64,000 nucleotides of DNA from Stenotrophomonas maltophilia (GCF_002205165.1 NZ_NIVS01000054.1:62001-126000), one strand, 5' to 3'; numbered from the stretch's first letter, positions 50,049 to 60,646 are shown. Numbers and translations are program-made. The notes: a model not told the origin generated them from the sequence alone.

Positions 50049-51096
50049 CGGCGTGCGCGCGATGTGGATGCGCGGCGGCACCTCCAAGGGCGGGTTCTTT
50101 CTCGCTTCGGAGCTGCCGGCCGAGCCGGCCTCGCGTGATGCCTTCCTGCTGCGCGCGTTCGGCTCACCCGATCCGCGCCAGATCGATGGCATGGGCGGCG
50201 GCGATCCGTTGACCTCCAAGGTGGCGGTCGTGGCGCCCTCCAGCCGTGCGGAGGCCGACGTGGACTATCTGTTCCTGCAGGTGTTCGTGGACCAGGCCGT
50301 GGTCAGCGATGCGCAGAACTGCGGCAACATGCTGGCCGCGGTCGGCCCGTTCGCGATCGAGCGCGGACTGGTTGCCGCCACGGGCGAACAGACCGACGTG
50401 CGCATCTTCATGTGCAACACCGGCACGCTGGCGTCGGCCAGCGTGCAGACACCGCAGGGCAAGGTGGCCTATGACGGTGACGCACGTATCGACGGCGTGC
50501 CCGGTCGCGCCGCGCCGATACCACTGGCCTTCGCCGATATCGCCGGGTCCAGCTGCGGCGCACTGCTGCCGACCGGCCATGCTGTGGATGCGATCGATGG
50601 CGTGCAGGTCACGCTGATCGACAACGGGATGCCGTGCGTGGTGCTGCGGGCCTCGGACATGGGCATCACCGGCCACGAGGACCGCGCCACGCTGGACGCG
50701 GACGACGCGCTCAAGGCGCGCCTGGAGGCCATCCGCCTGCAGGCTGGCCCGTTGATGCGGCTGGGCGATGTCAGTGCCCAGTCGGTGCCCAAGATGATGC
50801 TGGTGGCCGAGCCGCGCGCGGGCGGGGCGATCAGCGTCCGCTCGTTCATTCCGCACCGCTGCCACGCCTCCATCGGCGTGCTTGGCGCGGTGACGGTCGC
50901 CACGGCCTGCCTGCTGCCCGATTCACCCGCACATGCCCTGGCGGCATTGCCCGGGGGCGTGCATCAGACACTGGAGATCGAGCACCCCAGCGGCAGTACC
51001 GCAGCCGTGCTGGATCTGGACGCTGCCGGCCAGGTGGCCCGTGCGGCGGTACTGCGCACTGCGCGAAAGCTCTTCGACGGCGTGCTGTTCGACTGA
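50041..51096 (+). CDS. ligU: 4-oxalomesaconate tautomerase / isomerase, PrpF family
   Basis: A 351-residue protein of the PrpF/LigU fold. It opens [16 protein letters not shown], the family signature with a catalytic Lys, contains [14 protein letters not shown] (the second-domain Cys signature, with NCGN), and [15 protein letters not shown], and ends [32 protein letters not shown]. LigU-type enzymes move the double bond of 4-oxalomesaconate to give the isomer used by the hydratase. The gene overlaps ligK by eight bases and precedes the transporter gene by 42 bp. Confidence 0.85.
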   Translation: MSNGVRAMWMRGGTSKGGFFLASELPAEPASRDAFLLRAFGSPDPRQIDGMGGGDPLTSKVAVVAPSSRAEADVDYLFLQVFVDQAVVSDAQNCGNMLAAVGPFAIERGLVAATGEQTDVRIFMCNTGTLASASVQTPQGKVAYDGDARIDGVPGRAAPIPLAFADIAGSSCGALLPTGHAVDAIDGVQVTLIDNGMPCVVLRASDMGITGHEDRATLDADDALKARLEAIRLQAGPLMRLGDVSAQSVPKMMLVAEPRAGGAISVRSFIPHRCHASIGVLGAVTVATACLLPDSPAHALAALPGGVHQTLEIEHPSGSTAAVLDLDAAGQVARAAVLRTARKLFDGVLFD

Positions 51097-51138
51097 ATAC
51101 GCACGACGTCCTTATTCTTGTGACCTGGGAGGGTTGAT

Positions 51139-52452
51139 ATGACCGTTGTAGAGAAGCGGCCGAGCCGCTTCGGCATTGTTGGCCAGCTCTGGTTCCAGGT
51201 GCTGGCAGGTACCGTGATCGGCGTGCTGGTGGGGTGGCTGCAGCCGGACATCGGCTCGGCGATGAAGCCCTTCGGCGACGCCTTCATCAAACTGATCCGG
51301 ATGATGATCGGGCCGATCATCTTCGTTACGGTGGTGCATGGCATCGCCGGCATGCGCGACATGCGCAGCGTGGGCCGCCTGGCCCTGAAGTCGCTGATCT
51401 ACTTTGAAGTCATCACCATCCTGGCGCTGATCGTGGGTCTGGTGGTGGTGGATGTCTGGAAGCCCGGTGCGGGGATGAACATCGACCCGGCCACCATCGA
51501 CATGGCCAGCATCCAGGGCTACGTGCACAGCGCGCACGATCAGTCGATCGTGTCCTACATCATGGCGATCATCCCCAACACGCTGGTCAGTGCCTTCACC
51601 GAAGCGCATGTGCTGCAGGTGCTGTTCGTGGCGGTGCTGTTCGGTGTGGCGTTGGCCTCGATCGGCGAGCGCGGCGCGCCGGTGATGAAGGTGATCGAGT
51701 CCACCTCGGGCGCCCTGTTCAAGATCATCGGCTACATCATGTACTTCGCCCCGATCGGTGCGTTCGGCGCGATCGCCTTCACGGTCGGCCAGTTCGGCGC
51801 GGGCTCGTTGCTGTCGCTGGGCGAGCTGATCGTCGAGTTCTTCGTGGTCTGTGGGCTGTTCACCGTGCTGGTGCTGGGCAGCGTGTGCTGGTGGACCGGC
51901 GCCAGCCTGTGGCGCCTGCTGGGCTACCTGCGCGATGAGATCGTGATCGTTGCGGCGACCACCTCCACCGAAACCGTGCTGCCGCGCCTGATCGAGAAGA
52001 TGAAGAAGCTGGGCTGCGAGGAAGGCGTGGTCGGTTTCGTGATCCCCGCCGGTTACTCGTTCAACCTCGATGGCACCTGCCTGTACCTGACCACCGTGGC
52101 GCTGTTCCTGGCCCAGGCGACCAACACCGAGCTGACCGTGTGGCACCAGCTGGGCCTGATCGCGGTGCTGCTGTTGACCTCCAAAGGGGCGGCCGGCGTC
52201 GCCGGTGCGGCATTCGTGGTGCTGGCGGCCACGCTGGGCACGACCGGCACGATTCCTGTGGCCAGCATCGCGCTGATCCTGGGCATTCACCGGATCCTGG
52301 CCGAGGGCCTGACCTTCGTGAACCTGATCGGCAATGCGATCGCGGTGCTGGTCATCGCCAAGTGGGAAGGCAAGCTGGATGAGAAGGTGCTGGCCGAGCA
52401 GATCGGCACCCGCCGCCTGCGCCGCCGCATGCTGACTGCCGCCACCGTCTGA
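51139..52452 (+). CDS. DctA-type dicarboxylate:cation symporter
   Basis: A 437-residue inner-membrane carrier of the DAACS family with about eight helices and two re-entrant loops. DctA-like signatures are IGPIIFVTVVHGIA, VVDVWKPGAGMNIDPA, SYSFNLDGTCLYLT-type GYSFNLDGTCLYL and LLTSKGAAGVAGAAFVVLAATL. E. coli DctA moves succinate, malate and fumarate with H+. Placed within the lig genes this one probably imports an acid of the pathway, such as 2-pyrone-4,6-dicarboxylate or oxalomesaconate; that is inferred from context only. Its last codons are inside a 19-bp tandem duplication. Confidence 0.87.
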   Translation: MTVVEKRPSRFGIVGQLWFQVLAGTVIGVLVGWLQPDIGSAMKPFGDAFIKLIRMMIGPIIFVTVVHGIAGMRDMRSVGRLALKSLIYFEVITILALIVGLVVVDVWKPGAGMNIDPATIDMASIQGYVHSAHDQSIVSYIMAIIPNTLVSAFTEAHVLQVLFVAVLFGVALASIGERGAPVMKVIESTSGALFKIIGYIMYFAPIGAFGAIAFTVGQFGAGSLLSLGELIVEFFVVCGLFTVLVLGSVCWWTGASLWRLLGYLRDEIVIVAATTSTETVLPRLIEKMKKLGCEEGVVGFVIPAGYSFNLDGTCLYLTTVALFLAQATNTELTVWHQLGLIAVLLLTSKGAAGVAGAAFVVLAATLGTTGTIPVASIALILGIHRILAEGLTFVNLIGNAIAVLVIAKWEGKLDEKVLAEQIGTRRLRRRMLTAATV

Positions 52453-52481
52453 TCCTGCCGCCACCGTCTGATCCTGCCGCC
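52436..52481 (+). repeat. 19-bp tandem repeat across the transporter stop codon
   Basis: The 19-bp unit CTGCCGCCACCGTCTGATC occurs at 52436-52454 and 52455-52473, with a partial third copy to 52481. The first copy contains the transporter stop TGA (52450-52452); the second repeats it just downstream. It looks like a recent slippage duplication at the 3' end of the gene. Confidence 0.85.
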
Positions 52482-52547
52482 GCGGCGCTGCCGCGGCCTC
52501 CCGACATCCATCCGTTGCGCGGCTGCGGCCGCGCACAGGAGGCGCTT

Positions 52548-53843
52548 GTGTCCCGTTTTTCCCGCAATACCCTTTGCCTGCTGGTGGCTGCCAGCCTGGC
52601 AGCGCCGGCGTTCGCCGCGTCCTCTTCACCCCAGGGCGGTCTGCCCGATGGCGTCGATCTCACCTTGGACCTGGTCGGCAACGTCGCCTCCAATCCGGTC
52701 GGTGGTGTCGAGCAGGGCACCGAAGGCTCGTACTGGGTGATGGCCCAGTCCAAGCTGGATCTGGATACGCTGTGGGGTATCCACAACACCGACATCGACG
52801 CGCAGTGGGCCTGGTTCGCCGGCCGCAACCTGGCGCGCGAGAAGATCGGCAATTCGATCAGTGCCCAGCAGACCTGGCGGCCGGTGGCCGGCGGGCGCCT
52901 GACCCGCCTGACCCTGCGCCACCGCTTCGACAACGGCCTGAGCATCATCGCCGGGCGCGCCCCGGTGAACAGCTACTTCAACAGCTCCGCGCTCAACTGC
53001 GTGTTCATGAGCAACGCGATGTGCCTGACCCCGTATGGGGCGATCACCGATCTGGGCATCACCGCCTACCCGAACGCGTCCTGGGCCGGGATCGTGCGCT
53101 ACGACGTGAACGAGCGCTGGTATGCGCAGGCCGGCGCGTTCGACTACAACAACGACTTGAACAAGGCCGGCAAGAATGGCCTGGACTTCTCGGTGGGCGA
53201 GGGCACCGGCACCATCACCGCGTATGAGGTGGGTTACCAGACCAGCGTCGCCAATGATCGCCTGCCACGGACCTACCGGCTCGGCATGTACCGCAACAGC
53301 GATGGCGGCAAGAGCTCCTACTACGATGCCAACGGCAACTCTGCGGCGCTGACCGGCAGACCGACCGCCGTGCAGGACGGTGCGCGGGCGGGCGGGTATG
53401 CGATGGCCGACCAGACCGTCTGGCGTGGCGAGGGCAAACGCAACCTCGCGCTGTTCGCACGGGCGTACGTGAACACCGGCAACGAAGCGCCGATCGATAC
53501 CTTCTTCTCGGCCGGCTTCGTCAAGACCGGCACCTTCCCCGGCCGTGAGCAGGACACGCTGGCGATGTTCGTCTCCAACACCCATTTCAGCGATGAACAG
53601 ATCGACTTCCTGCGCGACCGGCGTACCCGCAACGGCGGCAGCGGCGCGCCACACGCGGACGAAATCATCGCCGAGCTCAGCTATGGCTGGGCGGTGCACA
53701 AGGGCATCCGCCTGATGCCCAACCTGCAGTACGTCATCAACCCCGACCCCATCTACGCGCCGACCCGCACCACCGACATCCCCGATGCGCTGATCGTCGG
53801 CCTGCGCGTGGACATCCACTTCGCCCAGCTGTTCGGCTGGTGA
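52548..53843 (+). CDS. OprB-type outer-membrane porin
   Basis: A 431-residue exported beta-barrel. The start is GTG at 52548, preceded by AGGAGG, followed by the signal peptide MSRFSRNTLCLLVAASLAAPAFAA. The mature part has the OprB pattern: an early YWVMAQSKLDLDTLWGIHNTD strand pair, RHRFDNGLSIIAGRAPVNSYF, the short disulphide loop ALNCVFMSNAMCLTPYG and a final strand LRVDIHFAQLFGW ending in Trp, as expected for a barrel C-terminus. OprB porins mostly pass sugars; inside this operon it probably brings the pathway substrate through the outer membrane. Confidence 0.82.
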   Translation: MSRFSRNTLCLLVAASLAAPAFAASSSPQGGLPDGVDLTLDLVGNVASNPVGGVEQGTEGSYWVMAQSKLDLDTLWGIHNTDIDAQWAWFAGRNLAREKIGNSISAQQTWRPVAGGRLTRLTLRHRFDNGLSIIAGRAPVNSYFNSSALNCVFMSNAMCLTPYGAITDLGITAYPNASWAGIVRYDVNERWYAQAGAFDYNNDLNKAGKNGLDFSVGEGTGTITAYEVGYQTSVANDRLPRTYRLGMYRNSDGGKSSYYDANGNSAALTGRPTAVQDGARAGGYAMADQTVWRGEGKRNLALFARAYVNTGNEAPIDTFFSAGFVKTGTFPGREQDTLAMFVSNTHFSDEQIDFLRDRRTRNGGSGAPHADEIIAELSYGWAVHKGIRLMPNLQYVINPDPIYAPTRTTDIPDALIVGLRVDIHFAQLFGW

Positions 53844-53866
53844 TTCCTCCCCCACGAGGCCCTTGC

Positions 53867-54889
53867 ATGATCATCGACTGCCACGGTCATTACACGACCG
53901 CCCCCGCCAGCCACGACGCCTTCCGCAAACAGCAGATCGCGCACTACAACGACCCCTCGCTGCCCGTGCCGGTGTACCCGCACATCAGCGATGGGGAACT
54001 GCGCGAGAGCGTGGAGGGCAACCAGCTGCGCCTGCTGCGTGAGCGTGGTGCGGACATGACCATCTTCTCCCCGCGCGCCAGCACCATGGCCCATCACATC
54101 GGCGATGAGCGGGTCAGCGCCGAGTGGACGCGCCGCTGCAATGATCTGATCGCCCGGGTGGTGGCGCTGTACCCGGAGACCTTCATCGGCGTGTGCCAGC
54201 TGCCGCAGTCGCCGGGCGTACCGATCGCCCACTCGATCGCCGAGCTGGAGCGCTGCATCACCGAGCTTGGCTTCGTCGGCTGCAACCTCAACCCCGACCC
54301 ATCCGGCGGGCACTGGACCGGCCTGCCGCTGACCGACCGCGCCTGGTATCCGTTCTTCGAAAAAATGGTGGAACTGGACGTGCCGGCGATGGTGCATGTG
54401 TCGGGCAGCTGCAATGCCAACTTCCATGCCACCGGTGCGCATTACCTCAATGCCGATACCACGGCGTTCATGCAGTTCCTGCAGGGCGACCTGTTCCGTG
54501 ACTTCCCGGACCTGCGCTTCATCATCCCGCATGGCGGCGGCGCGGTGCCCTATCACTGGGGGCGTTTCCGTGGCTTGGCCGACATGCTGGGCAAGCCGCC
54601 GCTGAACGAGCACGTCATGAAGAACGTGTTCTTCGATACGTGCGTCTATCATCAGCCAGGCATCGATCTTCTGTTCAAGGTCATCGACATCGACAACATC
54701 CTGTTCGGCTCGGAGATGGTCGGCGCGGTCCGGGGTATCGATCCGGAGACGGGGCAGTTCTTCGACGACACGCTGCGGTATGTGAACGCGCTGGGCCTGT
54801 CCGAGAGCGATTACCACAAGGTCTGCGAAGGCAACGCGCGGCGGGTCTATCCGCGTCTGGACGCGCAGCTGAAGGCGAGGGGTCTGTGA
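53867..54889 (+). CDS. ligJ: 4-oxalomesaconate hydratase, amidohydrolase type
   Basis: A 340-residue amidohydrolase-superfamily enzyme (LigJ of Sphingobium is 341 residues). The metal motif IDCHGHYT gives His6 and His8; MVHVSG and IIPHGGGAVPYHWGR hold further His ligands, and FGSEMVGAV with EGNARRVYP matches the C-terminal loop of the family. It adds water to oxalomesaconate to form CHA, the substrate of LigK. This is the amidohydrolase-type hydratase, not the PIG-L-like GalB of Pseudomonas. It starts 23 bp after the porin stop; its TGA overlaps the ligI ATG. Confidence 0.88.
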   Translation: MIIDCHGHYTTAPASHDAFRKQQIAHYNDPSLPVPVYPHISDGELRESVEGNQLRLLRERGADMTIFSPRASTMAHHIGDERVSAEWTRRCNDLIARVVALYPETFIGVCQLPQSPGVPIAHSIAELERCITELGFVGCNLNPDPSGGHWTGLPLTDRAWYPFFEKMVELDVPAMVHVSGSCNANFHATGAHYLNADTTAFMQFLQGDLFRDFPDLRFIIPHGGGAVPYHWGRFRGLADMLGKPPLNEHVMKNVFFDTCVYHQPGIDLLFKVIDIDNILFGSEMVGAVRGIDPETGQFFDDTLRYVNALGLSESDYHKVCEGNARRVYPRLDAQLKARGL

Positions 54890-55776
54890 TGAACAATTTC
54901 GTGAAAGACGCTGACTGGCTGGATTTCTGCCCGGACCCGAGCGTGCCCGGTTTCGTGCCGCCGCCCGGCGCGGTGGACGCGCACTGCCATGTGTTCGGGC
55001 CGGGCGACCGGTTCCCGTACGCACCCGAGCGCAAGTACACCCCGTGCGATGCCGGCAAGGAGCAGCTGTTCGCGCTGCGTGACCTGCTGGGGTTCGAGCG
55101 CAACGTGATCGTCCAGGCCACCTGCCACGGCGCCGACAATAGTGCCCTGGTCGACGCCCTGCGCAGCGCGGAAGGTCGTGCCCGTGGTGTGGCGACCGTG
55201 CGCGACAGCGTGACCGATGCCGAACTACGCGAGCTGCATGCGGCCGGCGTTCGCGGGGTCCGCTTCAATTTCGTCAAGCGGCTGGTCGATCCCAAGCCGG
55301 ATGCCTACTACCGCGCGATCATCGAGCGCATCGCGCCGCTGGGCTGGCACGTGGTGGTCTACTTCGAAGCTGCCGATCTGGCCGAGCGCTGGGACTTTTT
55401 CACCTCATTGCCAACCACCGTGGTGGTGGACCACATGGGCCGCCCGGACGTCACCGAGCCCGTGGAGGGCCCGGCCTTCCAGCAGTTTGTGCGGCTGATG
55501 GCCGAGCACCCCAACGTGTGGAGCAAGGTCAGCTGCCCGGAGCGCCTGTCGCGCAGCGGGCCGCCAAACTACGACGACGTGGTGCCATTCGCGCGCCATC
55601 TGGTGGAGCGATTCCCGGATCGCGTGCTGTGGGGCACGGACTGGCCGCACCCGAACTTGACATCGCATATGCCCGATGACGGCGCGTTGGTGGATTTCAT
55701 TCCGCGGATCGCGCTGACCGCCGAGCTGCAGCGCAAGCTGCTGGTGGACAACCCGATGCGGTTGTACTGGGCATAG
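54889..55776 (+). CDS. ligI: 2-pyrone-4,6-dicarboxylate lactonase
   Basis: A 295-residue amidohydrolase-superfamily lactonase (LigI is 293). VDAHCHVFGPG supplies His32 and His34, GVRGVRFNF the substrate Arg residues, VDHMGRPD a further Arg, and WGTDWPHPN Asp251, the catalytic Asp that in LigI activates water without a bound metal. It opens 2-pyrone-4,6-dicarboxylate to 4-oxalomesaconate. The ATG shares one base with the ligJ stop. It is the last gene of the island and converges with cheB (23-bp gap). Confidence 0.9.
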   Translation: MNNFVKDADWLDFCPDPSVPGFVPPPGAVDAHCHVFGPGDRFPYAPERKYTPCDAGKEQLFALRDLLGFERNVIVQATCHGADNSALVDALRSAEGRARGVATVRDSVTDAELRELHAAGVRGVRFNFVKRLVDPKPDAYYRAIIERIAPLGWHVVVYFEAADLAERWDFFTSLPTTVVVDHMGRPDVTEPVEGPAFQQFVRLMAEHPNVWSKVSCPERLSRSGPPNYDDVVPFARHLVERFPDRVLWGTDWPHPNLTSHMPDDGALVDFIPRIALTAELQRKLLVDNPMRLYWA

Positions 55777-55799
55777 GGCCAGCAGGCGGTCCGCCGCGG

Positions 55800-56870
55800 T
55801 CAGCTGCGCGCCAACGCCATCAAGCGCTCGGCAATCCGCTCCAGCGGCACCATTTCCTCCGCTGCGCCGATCCTCACCGCGCTGCCCGGCATGCCCCAGA
55901 CCACACTGGTGGCTTCGTCCTGCACCAGGGTCGGGGCACCGGCGTTGCGCAGATCGAGCAGGCCACGCGCACCGTCGTCGCCCATGCCGGTCAGGATCGC
56001 GCCGATGGCGTTGGCGCCGGCGCTTTCGGCCACCGAGCGGAACAGGACATCGACCGCCGGCTTGTGCCGGTTGATCGGCGGGCCGTCGTCGATCCGGCAG
56101 CGCCAACGTGCGCCGTCGCGGATCACGCGCAGGTGCTTGCCGCCGGGCGGCAGGTAGGCGTGGCCGGGCAGGACGGCTTCACCGTCGCTGGCCTCGCGTA
56201 CCGACATCGCCGAATGGCGGTCCAGGCGCTCGGCGAACGGGGTGCTGAACTGCGCCGGCAGGTGCTGGGTCATCACTACGGCCGGGGCGTCGGCGGGCAG
56301 GCCTTCCAGCACCACCCGCAGGGCTTCGGTGCCGCCGGCCGAGGCGCCGATGGCGATCAGGCGGTCGGTGGTGCGGAACTGGATGGAGCGTGGCGAGGCT
56401 GCCGGGGCTACCGCATCCAAGGTGATCCGCGGCGGATTGGGCCGGGACAGGGTGCGCACGCGCGAGCGCGCGGCCATCTTGACCTTGGCGATGATCTCGT
56501 CGGCATAGCCCTGCAGGCCACGGGCGACATCCAGTTTCGGCTTGGAGACAAAGTCCACCGCGCCCAGCGCCAGCGCCTGCAGGGTGGTATCGGCCCCACG
56601 CTCGGTCAGCGAGGAAATCATCACCACCGGCAGGGGATGCAGACGCATCAGGTTTTCCAGGAAGGCCAGGCCATCCATCCGCGGCATTTCCACGTCCAGC
56701 GTGATCACGTCGGGGGCCAGGCGCTTGATCTTCTCGCGCGCCAGCAGGGGATCGGCGGCGGTGCCGACCACCTCGATGCCGGGATCGCTGGCGAGGATCT
56801 CGCTGAGCATCTGGCGGACGACCGCCGAGTCGTCGACGATCAGGACTTTGCAGGGCACACCGTGGGTCAT
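55800..56870 (-). CDS. cheB: Chemotaxis response regulator / protein-glutamate methylesterase
   Basis: A 356-residue protein. The receiver domain (1-125) has Asp59 in [12 protein letters not shown] and a conserved Lys in VSKPK; the methylesterase domain (about 168-352) has the triad Ser177 (IGASAGGTE), His203 (MTQHLP) and Asp299 (GMGDDGA). It removes methyl groups from, and deamidates, MCP glutamates after phosphorylation by CheA. Its ATG overlaps the cheD stop by four bases. It is the last gene of the leftward chemotaxis operon. Confidence 0.95.
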   Translation of the reverse strand: MTHGVPCKVLIVDDSAVVRQMLSEILASDPGIEVVGTAADPLLAREKIKRLAPDVITLDVEMPRMDGLAFLENLMRLHPLPVVMISSLTERGADTTLQALALGAVDFVSKPKLDVARGLQGYADEIIAKVKMAARSRVRTLSRPNPPRITLDAVAPAASPRSIQFRTTDRLIAIGASAGGTEALRVVLEGLPADAPAVVMTQHLPAQFSTPFAERLDRHSAMSVREASDGEAVLPGHAYLPPGGKHLRVIRDGARWRCRIDDGPPINRHKPAVDVLFRSVAESAGANAIGAILTGMGDDGARGLLDLRNAGAPTLVQDEATSVVWGMPGSAVRIGAAEEMVPLERIAERLMALARS

Positions 56871-57463
56871 TCGAACAGCTCCACGCCACCGGTGACCGGG
56901 GCCTTGGACAGGCGCGCGCGCACCGCAGATTCGGTCGCAGCCACTTCGGCTTCATGGGCGTGCGGCAGGCGCTGCACCACCACGCGGCCGGTATCGGCGA
57001 AGAACCACACCTTGCGCGGATGGATGCCGCACAGGTCTTCGGCAATGATCGGAATGTGCTCGGCCTGCAGGTACTGGCGCACGAACTCGGCGTTGCGCGT
57101 GCCGACCGGGTTGCTGGTGAACCCCTTGAGCACGTTCGCCCCGCCGAACACCTTGGCTTCCAGGCGCTTGCGATGGGCGCCACGCTTGAGCAGATCGTTG
57201 ATCAGCAGTTCCATCGCGTAGCTGCCGTAACGCGCGGGGGCGCCATCACCGACGTTGCCCTCGGGCAGCAGGAAGTGGTTCATCCCGCCGATCTTGAGCA
57301 CCGGATCGCGCAGGCAGGCGGCCACACAGGAGCCCAGTGTGGTGGTGAGCGCGGTGTTGTCGTCCACCGCCAGGTACTGGGTCGGCAGCAGCTTGGCGGC
57401 GGTGACCTGGAAGCGGCTGTCGAAATAGCGCATCACGTCATCGTTGCGGATCGGCTGACTCAT
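56867..57463 (-). CDS. cheD: Chemoreceptor glutamine deamidase
   Basis: A 198-residue CheD. The Cys-His-Thr catalytic set is visible as [15 protein letters not shown] (Cys46) and GGMNHFLLP (His63), followed by FGGANVL and a C-terminal RRVW-type segment [22 protein letters not shown]. CheD deamidates particular glutamines of MCPs and in some bacteria interacts with CheC; no cheC is seen here. It overlaps cheR and cheB by four bases on each side (ATGA), so the three are made together. Confidence 0.93.
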   Translation of the reverse strand: MSQPIRNDDVMRYFDSRFQVTAAKLLPTQYLAVDDNTALTTTLGSCVAACLRDPVLKIGGMNHFLLPEGNVGDGAPARYGSYAMELLINDLLKRGAHRKRLEAKVFGGANVLKGFTSNPVGTRNAEFVRQYLQAEHIPIIAEDLCGIHPRKVWFFADTGRVVVQRLPHAHEAEVAATESAVRARLSKAPVTGGVELFE

Positions 57464-58398
57464 GCCGGCGCCCCCGGCGCGCGCTTGTACAGCGTGCGGC
57501 CGCAGGGCTGGATCAGATCGGCGGCGTGCAGGTAGTTCTCCGAATGGCCGGTGTAGAGCAGGCCGTCATCGCCCATGTGCTGGATCAGCCGCGAAAGAAT
57601 GCCGCGCTGGGTCGGTTTGTCGAAATAGATCATCACATTGCGGCAGAACAGGGCATCGAACGGGCCGCCGACGTCGTAACGGTTGGCGAGCAGGTTGAGC
57701 GGGCGGTAGTCGATCAGGTCACGCAGCGCCGGGTTGACCCGGCAGTGGCCTTCGTTGGGGCCGGTGCCGCGCTGGAAGTAGCGCTTGCGGATGGCCGGAT
57801 CCAGCCCGGCGACGCGGTCGATCGCGTAGACGCCGCGGCTGGCCGTGGCGAGCACCTGGGTGTCCACGTCGGTGGCCAGAATACGCACCGGCGGCTTGAG
57901 CGTGCCGAACGTCTCGCAGGCGGTGATCGCCATCGAGTAGGGCTCCTCGCCGGTGGAGGCCGCGCACGACCACAGCTGCAGCGTGCCCTGGCCAGCGCGC
58001 AGGCGCAGTTCCTCGGCGAGTTTCTCGAAATGATGGGGTTCGCGGAAGAACGCGGTGAGGTTGGTCGTCAACGCGTTGGTGAAGGCCTGCCATTCGTCGC
58101 CGCCGTGGGCTTCGAGCTGGTCCAGGTAGTCGCTGAAGCTGCGCATGCCCAGCGCACGCAGCCGCCGCGACAGCCGCCCATAGACCATGTCGCGCTTGGC
58201 CGGCGCCAGCGAGATGCCGACGCGCTGGTAGATCAGCTCGCAGACGCGGCGGAAATCACGGTCGGCGAACTCGAATTCGCGGGCATTCGGTGAAGCGGCG
58301 TTGGCGGGGGGCGTGGACACGGGCGGACTCGCAGGGGAAGGGGGTGCGGCGATCGGCGATCGCCGCGGGAATTCAGAACGTTTGCCAGTTGCCGTCAT
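57460..58398 (-). CDS. cheR: MCP methyltransferase
   Basis: A 312-residue SAM-dependent methyltransferase. A Pro/Ala/Ser-rich tail (about 1-45) precedes the helical N-terminal domain ([20 protein letters not shown]), then [11 protein letters not shown], the SAM motif [16 protein letters not shown] and [10 protein letters not shown], ending GHSENYL. CheR methylates MCP glutamates in the presence of SAM. I chose the ATG at 58398, 26 bp inside the 3' end of the upstream MCP gene, because the longer upstream frame only reads through that MCP. A beta-subdomain for docking to receptor pentapeptides is expected between the two SAM motifs. Confidence 0.93.
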   Translation of the reverse strand: MTATGKRSEFPRRSPIAAPPSPASPPVSTPPANAASPNAREFEFADRDFRRVCELIYQRVGISLAPAKRDMVYGRLSRRLRALGMRSFSDYLDQLEAHGGDEWQAFTNALTTNLTAFFREPHHFEKLAEELRLRAGQGTLQLWSCAASTGEEPYSMAITACETFGTLKPPVRILATDVDTQVLATASRGVYAIDRVAGLDPAIRKRYFQRGTGPNEGHCRVNPALRDLIDYRPLNLLANRYDVGGPFDALFCRNVMIYFDKPTQRGILSRLIQHMGDDGLLYTGHSENYLHAADLIQPCGRTLYKRAPGAPA

Positions 58399-60646
58399 CG
58401 GCCGGCGTGCTGCGTGGGGGACGCGCCGGCGTGGCGGCACGCGGGGCCAAAGAGGCCGGGCGGCTGGCGGGACGCATCGGGGGCATCTCGGCACCCGCGC
58501 GTGCGGTGACCGCGCTGACGGCCTGGGCGACCTGATTGTCCAGGCGGAAGATCGCCACCGCATCGGCCAGCTGGGTGGCCTGTTCTTCCATGGCGCGGGC
58601 AGCGGCGGTGGCTTCTTCCACCAGTGCGGCGTTCTGCTGGGTGGTTTCGTCCATCTGCACCACGGTCTGGTTGACCTGGTCGATACCCGCGGACTGTTCC
58701 TGCGAGGCGGCGGAGATCTCGGCCATGATATCGGTCACGCGCTGCACCGAGGCGACGATCTCGCCCATGGTGGCGCCGGCCTGGTTGACCAGCTGCGAGC
58801 CCTCGGCGACCTTGCCGACGGAGTCATCGATCAGACCCTTGATCTCCTTGGCCGCACCCGCCGAACGCTGGGCCAGGGTGCGCACTTCGGAGGCGACGAC
58901 CGCGAACCCACGGCCCTGCTCGCCGGCGCGTGCGGCTTCCACCGCCGCGTTCAACGCCAGGATGTTGGTCTGGAAGGCGATGCCGTCGATGACCGAGATG
59001 ATCTCGGCGATCTTTTTGGAGGACGTCTGGATCGCGGCCATGGTGGTGACCACCTCGCCAACGACGTTGCCGCCCTGCGTGGCCACGCTGTGGGCCCCAA
59101 TCGCGAGCTGGTTGGCCTGGCGGGCGTGCTCGGCGTTCTGGCGCACGGTGGAGGTCAGCTCCTCCATCGAGGCTGCGGTTTCTTCCAGGTTGGCGGCCTG
59201 CTGCTCGGTGCGGCGCGACAGGTCACCGTTGCCGGTGGCGATCTCGCCGGCGGCCAGGTTGATGCTGCCGGCGGCCTCCTGGATCTGGCCGACGATCTGG
59301 GTCAGCTGCGCGACCGTGGCGTTGGCATCGTCACGCATGGTGGAGAACACACCGTGGAAATCGCCGTGCATGCGTGCGGTGAGATCGCCTTCGGCGATCG
59401 CCGACAGCAGCTGCGAGAGCTTGCCGAGGTTCTCATCGCTGACCTGCATCATCGCGTTGAGGTGGCCGATCATCCGGCGGAAATCGTGATCGAAGCGGGC
59501 GGTGTCGCCGCGCTGGCTGAAGTCGCCGGCGGCCGCGGCGGCCGCCAGACGCTGGATCTCGCCGTTGATGCTGCCCAGGTTCTGCTTGACCGCATCGACC
59601 GTGGTGGTGATGGCGGCCTTCTCGCCGGGATAGCGTGCGATATCCGCGCTGAGGTCGCCCTGAGCGTAACGCTGCACCACGGCCAACACCTCGTCCATGG
59701 TCTGCACGTGTGCACCGACCAGGGTGTTGGTTTCATGCACCATCAGGCCGTACTCGCCCGGGAAGGCGGTTTCGTCCATGCGGTAGCCGGTATTGCCGGC
59801 GTCATGGCGGCTGGCCATCTCGCGCTGACCGCTGATCACTGCGTGCAGCTGTTCCTGCATGCGCGCCATGCTTTCCAGCAGCCGGCCGGGTTCGTCGTGG
59901 GCCTGCTCGCCGATGCGGCTGTCCAGCTTGCCGCGGGCGATGCTTTCGGCCACGTGGGTGGCCTGGCGCAGGGGCAGGGTGATGCGGTTGCCGATCAGCC
60001 AGCTCAATGCCAGCACGATCAGCACCACGCCACCGCCGGTGGCGGCCATGATGGCAGTGAACACCAGCGCCTGCTGCTGCACGTCGTCCATGTACACGCC
60101 GCTGCTGATCACCCACTGCCACGGGGCATACATGCCGGCATAGGCGACCTTCTCGACCACGTTGTCGGTGCCCGGCTTGGCCCACTGGTAGGAGACGAAG
60201 CCGCCGCCGAGGCGGGCCATGCCGATCTGGTCGTAGTACACGCGCACCCCGTCATCGGTGCGGAAATCCTTCATGTCCTGGCCGATCAGTTCCTTGCGGA
60301 ACGGATGCATCAGCATCCGGTAGTTCGTGTCGTACACGTTGAAGTAATAGGTGTCGCCGTCGGCGCGCATGCTCTCCAGCGCGGTGAGGGCGGCCTGCTT
60401 GGCGGCTGCCTCAGTCAGTTCACCGCTGCCGGCCAGCCGGTGGTAATGCTCCAGGATGCCGTAGGTCAGCTCGACCTGGGTCTTCAGGCTGTCCTTGCGG
60501 GTGTCGGTCAGGTCCAGGTACTGCATGCGCGCGGCGACCACGGACAAGGCAATGACGCCCAGCGCGATCAACAGCGTCAGCAGGTTGAGCTTGCGCCTGA
60601 CAGACAGGTTGGAGAAGTACGGGTTCCAGCGGCGGAATAGAGTCAT
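58373..60646 (-). CDS. Methyl-accepting chemotaxis protein with Cache sensor domain
   Basis: A 757-residue receptor. A membrane helix (about 20-40) is followed by a periplasmic single-Cache domain (about 45-190: [32 protein letters not shown]), a second helix ([22 protein letters not shown]), HAMP, a further HAMP-like stretch, and the cytoplasmic signalling domain (about 450-720) with the hairpin tip [52 protein letters not shown]. It ends NWQTF, a CheR/CheB-binding pentapeptide type. Ligands of such Cache domains are often small organic acids; the ligand here is unknown. Confidence 0.92.
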   Translation of the reverse strand: MTLFRRWNPYFSNLSVRRKLNLLTLLIALGVIALSVVAARMQYLDLTDTRKDSLKTQVELTYGILEHYHRLAGSGELTEAAAKQAALTALESMRADGDTYYFNVYDTNYRMLMHPFRKELIGQDMKDFRTDDGVRVYYDQIGMARLGGGFVSYQWAKPGTDNVVEKVAYAGMYAPWQWVISSGVYMDDVQQQALVFTAIMAATGGGVVLIVLALSWLIGNRITLPLRQATHVAESIARGKLDSRIGEQAHDEPGRLLESMARMQEQLHAVISGQREMASRHDAGNTGYRMDETAFPGEYGLMVHETNTLVGAHVQTMDEVLAVVQRYAQGDLSADIARYPGEKAAITTTVDAVKQNLGSINGEIQRLAAAAAAGDFSQRGDTARFDHDFRRMIGHLNAMMQVSDENLGKLSQLLSAIAEGDLTARMHGDFHGVFSTMRDDANATVAQLTQIVGQIQEAAGSINLAAGEIATGNGDLSRRTEQQAANLEETAASMEELTSTVRQNAEHARQANQLAIGAHSVATQGGNVVGEVVTTMAAIQTSSKKIAEIISVIDGIAFQTNILALNAAVEAARAGEQGRGFAVVASEVRTLAQRSAGAAKEIKGLIDDSVGKVAEGSQLVNQAGATMGEIVASVQRVTDIMAEISAASQEQSAGIDQVNQTVVQMDETTQQNAALVEEATAAARAMEEQATQLADAVAIFRLDNQVAQAVSAVTARAGAEMPPMRPASRPASLAPRAATPARPPRSTPADDGNWQTF
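58561..59260 (-). repeat. Chemoreceptor signalling-domain repeat, copy 1
   Basis: About 700 bp of this MCP gene, encoding the methylation helices and hairpin tip, are nearly identical and without gaps to 61029-61728 in the neighbouring MCP gene (constant offset of 2468). Flanking sensor and linker regions differ greatly, suggesting duplication with sensor replacement or gene conversion. Confidence 0.85.
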
